Below, one piece after another: positions 21,996 through 32,830 of a stretch of DNA of 64,000 nucleotides. A program made the position numbers and the translations under genes. The stretch covers positions 68,109,431 through 68,173,430 of the forward strand of contig CM053146.1 in assembly GCA_028571685.1 (NCBI GenBank), read 5' to 3'. Below the pieces are notes generated by a model. The model was given only the letters and a program-made list of their open reading frames with translations. It was not told the origin of the DNA and searched no databases. Each line of letters starts with the position of its first letter. Position 1 is the stretch's first letter. Origin of the DNA: Heterohyrax brucei. Its lineage: Eukaryota; Chordata; Mammalia; Hyracoidea; Procaviidae.

Positions 21996-22975
21996 TTTCA
22001 CTTCGTGTAGGGAGGGTCTATTAGTGATAGAATGGGTGAGGAGGGAAAACGAAAAAAAAAAAAAACCAAACAATTTTAGAGATATAGCTGATTTAGGCAG
22101 AATCAACTCCTGAATGACATTATGTCAGGCAGCAAGATTCCCTGCAGAAGAAAAAAAAAGTCACTGTAATCACTGCAAGATTAAAAAGATAGGCACTAGT
22201 AACAGAAGGAATACTAAAGTGAATATATTCACAAACAGCTCACAGCACAAGAATTTGTGGTCTAGCTTCACAGTATTCTGCTATACATTTAGGCTAAAAG
22301 GTAGAAACAACTACAATATGGATATTACAATACATAATTTATACTGAAAAGAGGAAAATCTACTGATGAAAGGAAAGGATCAAGAAAGGTAGGGGTAGGA
22401 GTAGAAACAAAAAGACATAAAACTGGATGAAACTCTGAGAGGTGAGAGATGAGCAGAGTTGTTGGACACTCGAAAGAGAATTTCAGAAGTCTTGTGAGAA
22501 TCTTAGTATGTACTTTAAATGTCAAAGAATTTATACATATATATTTATAATTGCTGATCAAGTGGAGCTCATTTTAATCTGATCCTGCCACAGACTTAGA
22601 ACCTAGAGCTTGCCTAGTTATATTCTTTTTAAATGTAGTTAAATGTTGGTGTAGTTTGTTAATTATGAATGTAGTATAATTTTATTTATATTAATATATG
22701 ACAGTATAATGTAATATTAACAAAAACATGCTATTCATAAGTAGGCAATTCAGTTATACACTCAAATACACAGCGTTCATTGTGAGACAAACTAAGCAAA
22801 ATGTTGGCAAACATAGGCTATTTGTTAATTAAGATAATAAACACTTATAGCTACAGAATACACATAAAATGCTTGACATTTGGATTGAAGTCAGCACTGG
22901 CCTTTGTATAGCCTTTGTAATTTATAGCCTTCATAACACATGCTCAAAGTTTTATAAAATAGTTTTAGTACTACT
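21996..22975. other. Unassigned AT-rich region
   Basis: No gene seen. Short A-runs at 22051-22064 and 22148-22160. Frames of 77-78 codons on both strands are unrecognised. Confidence 0.4.
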
Positions 22976-23150
22976 CAAAACAAAACAAAACAAACACGGT
23001 TGCCACAGTTGATTCTAACTCATAGCAACCCTGTAGGATGGAGCAGAACTGCCCCATAGGTTTTTCATTCCAAGGAATGCCTGGTGGATTGGAACTGTCA
23101 ACCTTTTGGTTAGCAGCTATGTTGTTAACTACCACGCCACCAGTGTTTCT
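22976..23150 (-). repeat. AfroSINE
   Basis: Reverse copy with an (AAAAC)n start, CAACCCTGTAGGATGGAGCA and head 'ccacgccaccagtgtttct'. Confidence 0.93.
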
Positions 23151-23470
23151 GTAGTACCTCTAATAACCATAAAATATTTTATCAAATGAGAGATGCTACT
23201 CTCTGAAAGGACGTAAAAAAGATACTTCTATCTGCTAGCAAATAGAAGTTGAACTCAATGAAAGAAAACCTGGATGTCAAGAAGTAGGCTGAATTATTTA
23301 CCGTGATGCAGGATTCAGTCTCTTTTACCAGAAGAAAAACATTACTGGCATATCTGGTATATGGTAATCTATACACAGCTTGGTGAGTAATAAATGTTGT
23401 GATGAAGAAACTTCAGTCATAATATCTGAACAACGATTAACTTACTGATTTATCTCAAATGTATACTTTT
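23151..23470. other. Unassigned
   Basis: No repeat or gene recognised. Confidence 0.4.
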
Positions 23471-26180
23471 AGTGTTGTTAGGTAATGTATGGTCATTTCT
23501 GACCCATAAAGACCTTATGTACAATAGAAAAAAACACTGCTGGGTCCTGTGCTAGCCTATCACTCCTTGCTATGTTTGAGGCTGTCGTTACAGCCACAAT
23601 TCATCTTGTCATGGGTCTTGTTTTTCACTGACCCTCTATTTTACTGAGCTTGATTTCATTTTAGTCATCTAGTACTGCTCTAACAAAAATACCACTAGTA
23701 GATAGATTTAACAAAAACAACAAAAAAGGTTATCCTCACACAGCCTACTAGGCTAGAAGTCCAAATTCAGTGTGCTGGCTCCAAGGGAATACACTTTCTC
23801 TGCCAGCTCTGGAGAAAGGTCCTTGTGCTGCATCAGTCTTTGTTTGGTCTGACAGCATTTCCATGCAGGAACCTCAGGTCTGAAGGACATGTTCTGCTCT
23901 CAGTGCTGCTTTCTTGATGGCATGAGGTTTCCAAAGCTCTGCTTCTTTCCCTTTCCTTGTAGGATTAAAGGTAGTGCCAGGCATAGTCCAGGGAAATTCC
24001 CTTAGCAAGTGTGTCGCAGTCCTACCCTAATCCTCTTTTGACATAATCCTGTCTATAATCCACAGGCAGACATTAGGATTTACAACATGGGAAAATCACA
24101 CAATAGAGGGCAATCACAAAATGCTGGAAATCGTGGACCAACCAAATTGGGGAGGATACTATTCAATCCATGACATTCCACCCTTTGAACCCCTCCAAAT
24201 CACATCTTTGCAACACACCAAACATATTCACCCCATTATATCTTAGCAAAAGTCTTGAATCAACTCCAAGTCCAACATACAAGAATTCCTCTGTATATAT
24301 GAAATTTAGAATACAAGCTATCTGTTTCCAAGATACAACAGTAGAACAGGCAGGCACAAGGTGGATGTCTTCATTACAAACGTGAGAAGTTGCAGAGAAA
24401 GAAGACATAACAGACATTAAGTGAAACAGGAGAACAGATTATGTTAGCTTTCAATGCCTTGACAATAATCTTTAGTTCTCTGAGACATTTAACACAATGG
24501 TCCTACCTTCTAGAGTCCAGGTAGTGGCTAGACTCTAGATTCTGAGTGGAAGCTGAATGGCCCTCAGCTACAGCCTCTATTTCCAGGCCCACATGGACAG
24601 CAACTCTTCTCCCTTAGCTTTAGGTACACCATTTTCTAAATAATTTCACTCTTAGGAACACCAGAGGCCATGGCTCCAACCTTTGAAACTCCTGAGGTCA
24701 TGGTCTTATATTTTGAGATTGAAGCAGCTCAGCTTTTTGTGTTTCTGGTCTCTTCAGCTCTCACTTCCTATGGTCTCTTGGTCTGCAGAGGCAAGTGTTC
24801 CAAAATTTTATAGCTCCACTGATTTAAGTGCCTGGAGGCACTCCACTTTGCCAGGAAGCCTCCTGCATATAGGCATTCAGCTTTCTCTTGCTCTGTGGGT
24901 CACAAGCCTAGCTTCACTGATTTAAGTGTTGAAAGGCACCCCACTCCACCAATAAGCCTCCTGCACACATGCACTTAGCTCTGTCACTCAGTGGATTGGC
25001 TCATGTTTTGCTATTGCCCATCCACTGCTGAGTCTCACCATATGCACCTTCCTTGATATTAACAGTTCTCCTCAGTTTCTTCTGAGTCTTCTACTCATTC
25101 AGAGTTTCAAAATAGATTCCACATTTTAGGTACCTGTTGGGGCAGCACCCTACTCCTGGTACCAAACTCTGTTGTAGTCATTTGGTACTGGGGGATACAA
25201 TTTAATCCATGACAGTATCCTTCTCCAAGGACTGATCCCTTTGATAACATGTCTAAAGTATGCAATAGTTTCATCATCATAGCTTCTAAGAAGCATTCTG
25301 GTTGTACTTCTTCCAAGACAGATGCATTTGTTCTTCTGTCAGTCCCTGGTATATTCAACATTCTTCACCAATACCATAGTTAAAAGATACAAATTCTTCT
25401 CCAGTCTTTTTTATTAATTGTTCAGATTTTGGATGCATATGAGGAGATTAAAAACAAAATCATGGCTTGGATCAGGTAATCCTTAATCTTTACCTTAATA
25501 AGAACTTTTGCAGTAGAACTGCCCAATAAAATAGTGTCAGATTTCTTGACTGCTGCTTCCATGGGTATTGATTGTGGATACAAAGAAAATAAAATTCTTT
25601 ACAAATTAAATATTTTCTCTGTTCATTATGATGTTGCTTATTGGTCAGTCATGAAGATTTCTGTCTACTTTGTGTTGAGATGTAATCTATACTGAAGGGT
25701 CATCTTCATCAGTAAGTGTTTCAAGTCCTCTTCACTTTCAGCAAGCACGTTTCTATCACCTGCATCTCATAAGTTGTTAGTAAATATTCCTGCAATCTTG
25801 ATGCTACTTTCTCCTTCACGTAGTCCAGCTTCTTAGATTATTTGCTAAGTATACAGTTTGAATGTGTATGGTGAAAGAATACAAACCTGTTGCACTTCCT
25901 TCCCAATCCCAAACCATGCAATATCCCCCTGTTCTGTTCCAACAAATGCCTCCTAATCTATGCAAAGGTTCTGCATGAGTAAAATTAAATGCTCTGAAAT
26001 TCCTATTCTTCATGTTATTCATAATTTGTTATGATCCACAATGCTGAAGGAATATGTTTGCATAGTCAGTGAAACATGGGTAAACATCTTTTTGGTATTT
26101 TCTGTTTTCAGCTAAGATCAGTCTGACATCAGCAGTCATATTCCTTACTCCACATCCTCCTCTGAATCTGGTTTGTAGAG
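23471..26180 (-). mobile_element. RTE LINE, 5'-truncated, split by an LTR element
   Basis: The 3' end lies at 23471 ('agtgttgttaggtaatgtat'). It breaks at about 23656 and resumes at 25215 ('gtatccttctccaaggactg'). It then runs through the antisense C-terminus ('gttctcctcagt'-unrelated insert excluded) to the RT region at 26140-26180, where it is truncated. The RT active-site region near 25770 ('tatcacctgcatctcataag') reads D-A-G-D in the antisense frame after a stop, so the catalytic pair is damaged. Confidence 0.88.
23657..25214 (-). mobile_element. MaLR-type LTR retrotransposon inserted in the RTE
   Basis: In sense (minus) direction: a 45-bp remnant of the 5' LTR (25214-25170), a primer-site region 'tggtaccaggagtagggtgc' typical of MaLR interiors, about 1 kb of non-coding interior, a purine tract (GGGGTTCAAAGGGTGGAA), then a 3' LTR (24175-23657) starting TGTCATGGATTG. 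MaLR elements usually lack coding capacity and depend on ERVL-type enzymes. Flanking duplication is weak (gattt versus gtatc). Confidence 0.78.
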
Positions 26181-26184
26181 TAGT

Positions 26185-26280
26185 AGTACCATAATTAGTA
26201 GTACCACTGTTTATTAGTAGTAATTAGCAGTACCATAATTAGCAATACCACTGTGGACTAGTAATACCATAATGAGGAAT
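26185..26280. repeat. Degenerate tandem repeat at the RTE truncation point
   Basis: Four to five imperfect units of about 17-25 bp built on TAGTAGTACCATAATTAG, starting where the RTE copy ends. Confidence 0.7.
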
Positions 26281-27122
26281 ATGTGCTATCTATGTATCAT
26301 TACATTGATGAGCTTAATCTACACCCATTAGAGAGTCATTATTAAAGGCTTATATGATTGTAGAACTTCTTAAAATTAAAATTAATAACCTACCCTTTAA
26401 AATAACCTCAGGTGTATACAGCAAACATAATTAGTTGATGACAACTACCAATGTAGGAAGTATAAGAGAAATAAGCTTAATGAACTCCAATTTGTCATGT
26501 TGAATTATTTTTCCAGAAACTCACAGAGCTGTACTTCTTAGTCTATGTGGTACCAATCAAAAAGAAAAAGCTTAAACATCTACTGCCACTGAGTCCTTTA
26601 ACTGTAGCGCATCAGAGGATCATACTTTTAGGGGAAAAAAAAAACTGTTGAATTGTGAATGAATTCTCTTTCTGTCCTGAGATAAGATTTTTTTCACATC
26701 TACGGGGAAATTGAAATACATCCTTTCACATTTTGCCAGAGGCATTCAGTACGGGAGTCTTGATTTCTCTAATGTCTAAGAACACTGAGTGTGTGTTGAA
26801 CACTACATGAACTTCAGTCTTTCAGATTCGGGCAGCTGCAGTTACTGTAGACATCTGTGACTGGCAGCTGATTTCTTCATCTGTCTGAGTTGCAATTTGT
26901 ATAACAGAGATGACACAATAGTGAATACAATGAACATATCTGATCGAAGGCAATCATTAACTTACCAATGTCATAACTAAAAATATGAAAAAATGAAATT
27001 GACACACAATGAAGCTAAACTAATATGCATCTTTGAAATACAATATATTCTTAAATATTGAAAGAAAAATTTGATTAAAAGTTTAATTTGCATGTGCATT
27101 TTGCTTTTAAACACTAAATAGT
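26281..27122. other. Unassigned region
   Basis: No repeat or gene recognised. It is the left flank of the RTE insertion whose target duplication begins at 27123. Confidence 0.4.
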
Positions 27123-27134
27123 AAGATAATACAT
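27123..27134 (+). repeat. RTE target-site duplication, left
   Basis: AAGATAATACAT, identical to 30574-30585. Confidence 0.85.
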
Positions 27135-30100
27135 TTCCCTACACATCTGTCAGTTTGTCATACTGTAGGGGCTTGCATGTTGCTGTGGTGTTGGAAGCTA
27201 TGCTACTGGTATTTAAATATCCATGAGGTCATTCATGGAGGACAGGTTTCAGTTGAGCTTCCAGAATGAGAGAGACTAGGAAGAAGGAACTGGTGATCTA
27301 CTTCTGAAAACAATTAACCAGTGAAAACATTATGAACAGCATTGGAACACTGTCTGATACAGTGCCAGAACAGTCCATCAAGTTGGAAGGCACTTAAAGA
27401 ATAATTAGGAAAGAGCTGCTTCCTCAAAGTAGAGTTGACCTTAATGATATGGATGCAGACAAACTTTAAGGACCTTCATTTGCTGATGTGGCACGACTCA
27501 AAATGAGAAGAGCTGCAAACATCCATTAATAATTGCAATGTGTAATGTACAAAGTATGAATTTATGAAAATTGGAAATCATCATAAATGAAATGGAACAC
27601 AGAAACATGAATTGATATTGGCTATTTTGATTTAGACAATCATATATGGTCTACCCTGCTGAGAAAAACAACCTGGAGAGAAATGGCATTAATCATCAAA
27701 AAGAACATTTCAAGATCTGTCCTGATGTAAAAGGCTGTTGGGGATAGAATAATATGCATGCACCTATAAGAAAGACAGTAATACAAGTCATTACTCAAAT
27801 TTACATGTCAACTGTTAAAGCCAAAGATGCAGAAATGAAAGCTTTTTCACCAAATTGTTAGCCTGAAATTAATAAAACATGCAGTCAGGACACAGTGATA
27901 ATCATTAGTGACTGGAATGCAAAAGCTGGAAGCAAAGAAAAATGATCAGTGGTTGGAAAATGTAGCCTTGGTGGTAGCAAGGATGCTGGAAATCACAAGA
28001 TAGAATTTTGCAAGACGAACAACTTACTCATTGCAAATCCTTTTCTTCACCAACATACATGGCAACTGTATATGTGGGCCTTGTCAGATGGAATACACAG
28101 AAATCAAATTGAATACTTCTGTGGAAAGAGATGATGAGAAAACTCTCTGTAGGGGCCACCTACAGAACAGATCATCAATTATTCATATACAAGTTCAAGT
28201 TGAAACTGAAGAAAATTGGAACAAGCCCACAAGAGCAAAAGTACCACCTTGAAGACATCTCATTTGAATTTAGAGAACACCTCAAGAACAGATTTGATGT
28301 GTTAAACACTAATGGCCAAAGATCACATGAGTGATCATGAAGAAAGCAAGAGGTGATTAAAAACAAAGGAAAAATTAAAGACCAAAAATGGATGTTGGCA
28401 GAGAGTCTGAAAGTTATTCTTTAATGTTGAGTAGCTACAGCAAAAAAAAAAAAAAAAAAAAATGATAAAAGACATGACAGATTTCAACACGGGCTAGAGA
28501 AGACAAAGTATTATAATGGTATGTACAAAGAACTGGAGACAGAAAATCAAGAAGGAAGAAAATGTTCTGAGTTTTTCAGCTGAAAGAACAGAAGAAACAA
28601 CACAAGCCTTGAGTTGCAATATGGAAAGATTCCATGGGGAGAATATTAAATGATTCAGGAAATATCAAAAGAAGATGGAATGAAAACTCAGAGTCTCTGT
28701 ACCAAAAAAAAAAAAAAGAAGAAGAACTGACAGATATTCAACCATTTTATGAAGCAGTGCAGGATCAGGAACGGATGGTAATGAAGAAAGAAGTCCAAGC
28801 TGCACCGAAGGCACTGGTGAAAAACAAGGCTCCCGGAAACACTGGAATTGATGGAATACTAACTGAGATGCTTCGACAAATGGATGCAGCGCTCGAAGCA
28901 GCTTCATTCATACAAGCCAAGAAATCTGGAGGACAGCTACCTGGCTAACTGGAAATACGGGAGAGATCCATGTTTTATGCCTATTCCCAGGAAAGGTGAT
29001 CCAACAGAATGAAGAAATATCAAACAATACCATTAATACCTCATGCAAGTGAAATTTTGCTGAAGATCATTCAAAAGTGGCTGCATCAGTGTATTGATGC
29101 ACTAAGGCCTTGGTGAAAAAAGAAGGTTCCAGGAAATGATGGAATAACAATTGAGATATTTCAACAAATGGATACAGCAGCTGGAAGTGCTCACTTATAC
29201 ATGCCAAAAAATCAGAAGACAGCTACCTGTCTTTAATATCACAGGCAAGCAAAATTTTCCTGAACAACATGTCCAAAATATGTAAGACACAGTCTCACTA
29301 TCCTTGCTTCCAGGGAGAAGGACATCACCAAAAACATTTGTGGAAGTTTATCCACAGGGAACTGCCAGAAATTCAAGCCAGATTTAGAAGAGGATATGGA
29401 AAAAGGATATCTTTGCTGACGTTATATTTATCCTGGCTGAAAGCAGAGAGTATCAGAAAGATGTTTACCTGTGTTTTAATGACCTTGCAAAGGCATTCAG
29501 CTGTGTGGATCAGAACAAATTATGGATAACATTGCAGAGAATGGGAATTCCAGAACACCTAACTGTGCTCATGAGGAATCTGTAGATAGATCAAGAAGCA
29601 GTCATTCAAACAGAATTAGGGGATACTGCACAATTTAAAGTCAGGAAAGGTGTGTATCAGTATTACATATTTTCACCATAATTATTCAATCTGTATACTG
29701 AACAACTGGACAATCTGTATACTGAGAAACTGGACAATAAGCTGAAGAACAAGGCATCAGGATTTGGAGGAAGACTTATTAAGCACCTGTGACATGCAGA
29801 TGACACAACTTTGTTTGCAGAAAGTCAAATGGACTTGAAGCACTTACTGATGAAGGTTCAAGACCACAGCCCTTCAGTATGAATTACAGTTCAACACAAA
29901 GGAAACAAAAATCCTCACATCTGGACCCATAAGCAGCATCATGATAAATGGAGAAAAGACTGAGGTTGTCAAGGATTTTATTTTACTTGGTTTCACAAAC
30001 AATGCCCATGGAAGCAGCAGTCAAGAAATCAAAAGACGTATTGCATTGGGAAAATGTGCTGCAAAACAACTCTTCAAAACACTGAAAAGTAAAGATGTCA

Positions 30101-30573
30101 CCCCGAAGACTAAGGTGCATTTGACCCAGCCATGTTATTTTCATAGGATGTGTCATATGCATGCAAAAGCCGGACAGTGAATAAGAAAGACAGAAGAAGA
30201 ACTGATGTCTTTGAACTGTCGTGTTGGACAAGAACACTGAATATACTATGAAAAGAACAAACAGATCTGTTCTGGAAGAAGTAAAATCAGAGTTCTCCCT
30301 GGAAGCAAGGATAGTGAGGCTCTGTCTTGCATACTTTGGACATGTTGTCAGGAGGGATCAATCCCTGGAGAAGGACATCATGCTTGGTAAAGAAAATCAG
30401 TGAAAAAAGAGGAAGACCTTCAACAAGATTGATTAACGCAGTGGCTGCAACAACGGGCTTAAGCTTAAAAACAATCACAGGTGTGGCATAGGACCGGGCT
30501 GCATTTAGTTCTGTTGTCCATAGGGTCACTATGAGTCAGAACTGACTTGAGGGACTGTAACAACATCAACAAC
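27135..30573 (+). mobile_element. RTE LINE copy A, near full length
   Basis: About 3.44 kb from a 5' end with CTGTCAGTTTGTCATACTGT (27148-27167) to the 3' tail 'ccatagggtcactatgagtc' and 'caacatcaacaac'. It is bounded by a perfect 12-bp target duplication, as expected of target-primed reverse transcription. The RTE clade encodes one protein with an apurinic-type endonuclease and a reverse transcriptase. The copy is decayed and has internal rearrangements near 29100-29320. An A-run of 21-22 lies at 28441-28462. Confidence 0.93.
27580..30440 (+). pseudogene. RTE endonuclease-reverse transcriptase pseudogene (copy A)
   Basis: Readable blocks in order: endonuclease C-terminal part (27949-28134, with N-N-L-L-I-A-N and H-R-N-Q-I-E-Y), linker and early RT (28634-28948, with K-N-K-A-P-G-N-T-G-I-D-G), RT (29269-29529 and following), and C-terminal part (29941-30180 and 30221-30403, with K-R-T-N-R-S-V-L-E-E-V). 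The RT active-site motif reads H-A-D-D at 29793-29804, directly after a TGA stop (29790-29792). Many stops and shifts separate the blocks, so no functional protein can be made. Confidence 0.87.
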
Positions 30574-30585
30574 AAGATAATACAT
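30574..30585 (+). repeat. RTE target-site duplication, right
   Basis: AAGATAATACAT, identical to 27123-27134. It fixes the 3' boundary of copy A. Confidence 0.85.
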
Positions 30586-31690
30586 AGTCTAAAACATATA
30601 GGAATGATTTAAAATCCATGGCTAAATATTTCTGGATGAAGTAAATATTATATGATACAAGACTGACACTAATTTTCATATTTCATTGTTTATATAAAAA
30701 TAATTCAATCTTTTACCTGGGATTGCTAAAGTAGTTGGCAGGGGTCCTGGAGTAATATGCCCAGACATCTTTCACTACACTGACTGCAAAGTTAGACTTG
30801 GCTAATTGAGTAAGTAACTGACATTGAGATCATTCGACTCTTTTTTGTCAGTAAGATCCTTGACAGAAGGGAGTATATCTTAGTTTTCTCTTTAGCTTCA
30901 GAGCACAGCAGTGACTTGTACATTACTCAGTACTTTTACTCTATAGAATGACTGAATTACTGACCTTACAGTATAGACAAGTATTGTATTATACATATAC
31001 TGTCATTTCTGATCCTGTAGAAAGTATCATGTTGCATAAAAGTAAAGAATAATGAAAAAGAATTTTTAGAAAATCAAGTTACTCTAAAAACCCAGAGGAG
31101 TGCACTTACCTATGCCTAACACAGAGAAAGAGATACTGATAATCTTTTCATAAGAGTTATTTGTAGCGGGAGAAAAATATATTTTCTTTCTTTTGGAATG
31201 CATTTGGTTGTACCAAAGTTTTAAAGAAGTGTCATCCAAAAAAAAACCTCTTCCTTTCTGACACATTGTCTACCAGAGCAGGGTCACATGGAACAAGAAA
31301 CTGACGCACGTTGCCATAGATGAACAAATCTGCCATCCTTCCTTTGCTCCAGAAGGAGATGTAAAATTAACTAGAAGAAAGGAGCACATCTTCACACAAA
31401 GAACTACTGTGCTTTTCTAGTTTCTGGTGACTTATCTCAGCCCTTCACACATGCCTTCCTTCCTCTATGTGGAGTGAAGCACACTTATTATCTCTCCTTA
31501 TGAAGTCTTTATTCCCAGAGATGCTCCCTAACAATAGTTTGTATATGTTTCTGAACATGAGAACTGTACTTACTTTGAACTTTAAGTTTGCTTAATGGCA
31601 GAGCACAGGGTTATCATTAATCTTGGGTAAATGAAAGTATGAATATTGGAGAGTTGTTAATATTTGCAGAGGATAGGCTTTCCTAACAGG
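30586..31690. other. Unassigned region
   Basis: No gene or repeat recognised with confidence on either strand. Confidence 0.4.
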
Positions 31691-32820
31691 AAAATCCAAA
31701 TGCATGTACTGAAAAACTACTGGAGGCAGAATAAAGTAATTCAGCAAGGCCACCAAACATACTCAATAGCTTTTCTATAAAGCAGCAATACCCAGTTGCA
31801 AAATTTAATGGGAAAAAAGTGTCATTCACAATAGCAACAATAACAACAAAGCACGTTTGAGAACAAAATTTTAAAGAATGCCTGATACCTAAATGAAGAA
31901 AAATGTATGTTTATTGAATGAATGGTGCAAAAAATAAGAACTCAGGAAGACAGATGGGGAAATTAATAAGATCCCAAGATTTGAAGACAGTTACTTTTAG
32001 GATATATTAATTTTTCAAAAATATTCTATAAATTCAAAAAATTTCTATTAAAATGTCAGATATATTGATAGAACCAAACGAGGTGATTATAAAATTCCTA
32101 TGAAGAGAACGCATTCAAGAATTGAAAACACTTTCACCAAAGAGCAATACCCTAAAAGACATCAAAACATAAATCTATAGTAATTTACAAAGTGAGGTTG
32201 GCAGAGGAGTAGATAAATATATCAACAGAAAAGAGCAGTCTAGAAAGAGACCTGTGACAAATATGAATGTAGTTTGAACATATGGAATTTAAAAGTTCAT
32301 GGAAAGGATAGCAAATTGAAACAAAACCAATTGCCATTGAGTCCATTCCAAATTTAACCACCTTATAGGACAGAGTAGAACCCCCACAGGGTTCCCAAGG
32401 AATGGATGGTGGATTCAAACTGATGACCTTTTATGGTTAGCAGCCAAGCTCTTAATTTGGAAAATAAAGTATAGGCTATATAATAGATAGTTTTGTGACA
32501 ATTAGCTGATCATTTAAAATGCAATAAAATTAAATCAACTACTATGCCTTAGGATGACAAATATGCTTTTATAGATTAAATATCCAAGCAGTAAATAAAA
32601 ATATAGCAAATATAAGCATGTGTAAGAAGTGGAAAGGGAAGAAAAAAACTTAAATAAAATGAAAAACTTAGAAGCCCTGAAGAAAAACACTGAGATTTGT
32701 CTAAACAAAAATGGAAAACTCTATTGCAATAGACAGGAAAAATAAAGGTAAAAAACCTGACTACTATAAGAAATTATTTACAAGATATACATTAAAAGAT
32801 TACTATTAATATTAATCTGT
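31691..32820 (+). mobile_element. Old L1 body fragment, interrupted by an AfroSINE
   Basis: It contains late ORF2-like text: 'ttttctataaagcagcaata', 'gtcattcacaatagcaacaa' and 'aaagagcagtctagaaagag'. It resumes after the SINE ('gcaataaaattaaatcaact', 'cctgaagaaaaacactgaga'). It is fully decayed. It ends at the RTE copy B junction. Confidence 0.72.
32320..32453 (-). repeat. AfroSINE, head truncated
   Basis: Reverse copy: 'aaccaattgccattgagtcc' tail, 'ggttagcagccaagctctta' near the head. The final head segment is missing. Confidence 0.88.
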
Positions 32821-32830
32821 AACACTGTAT

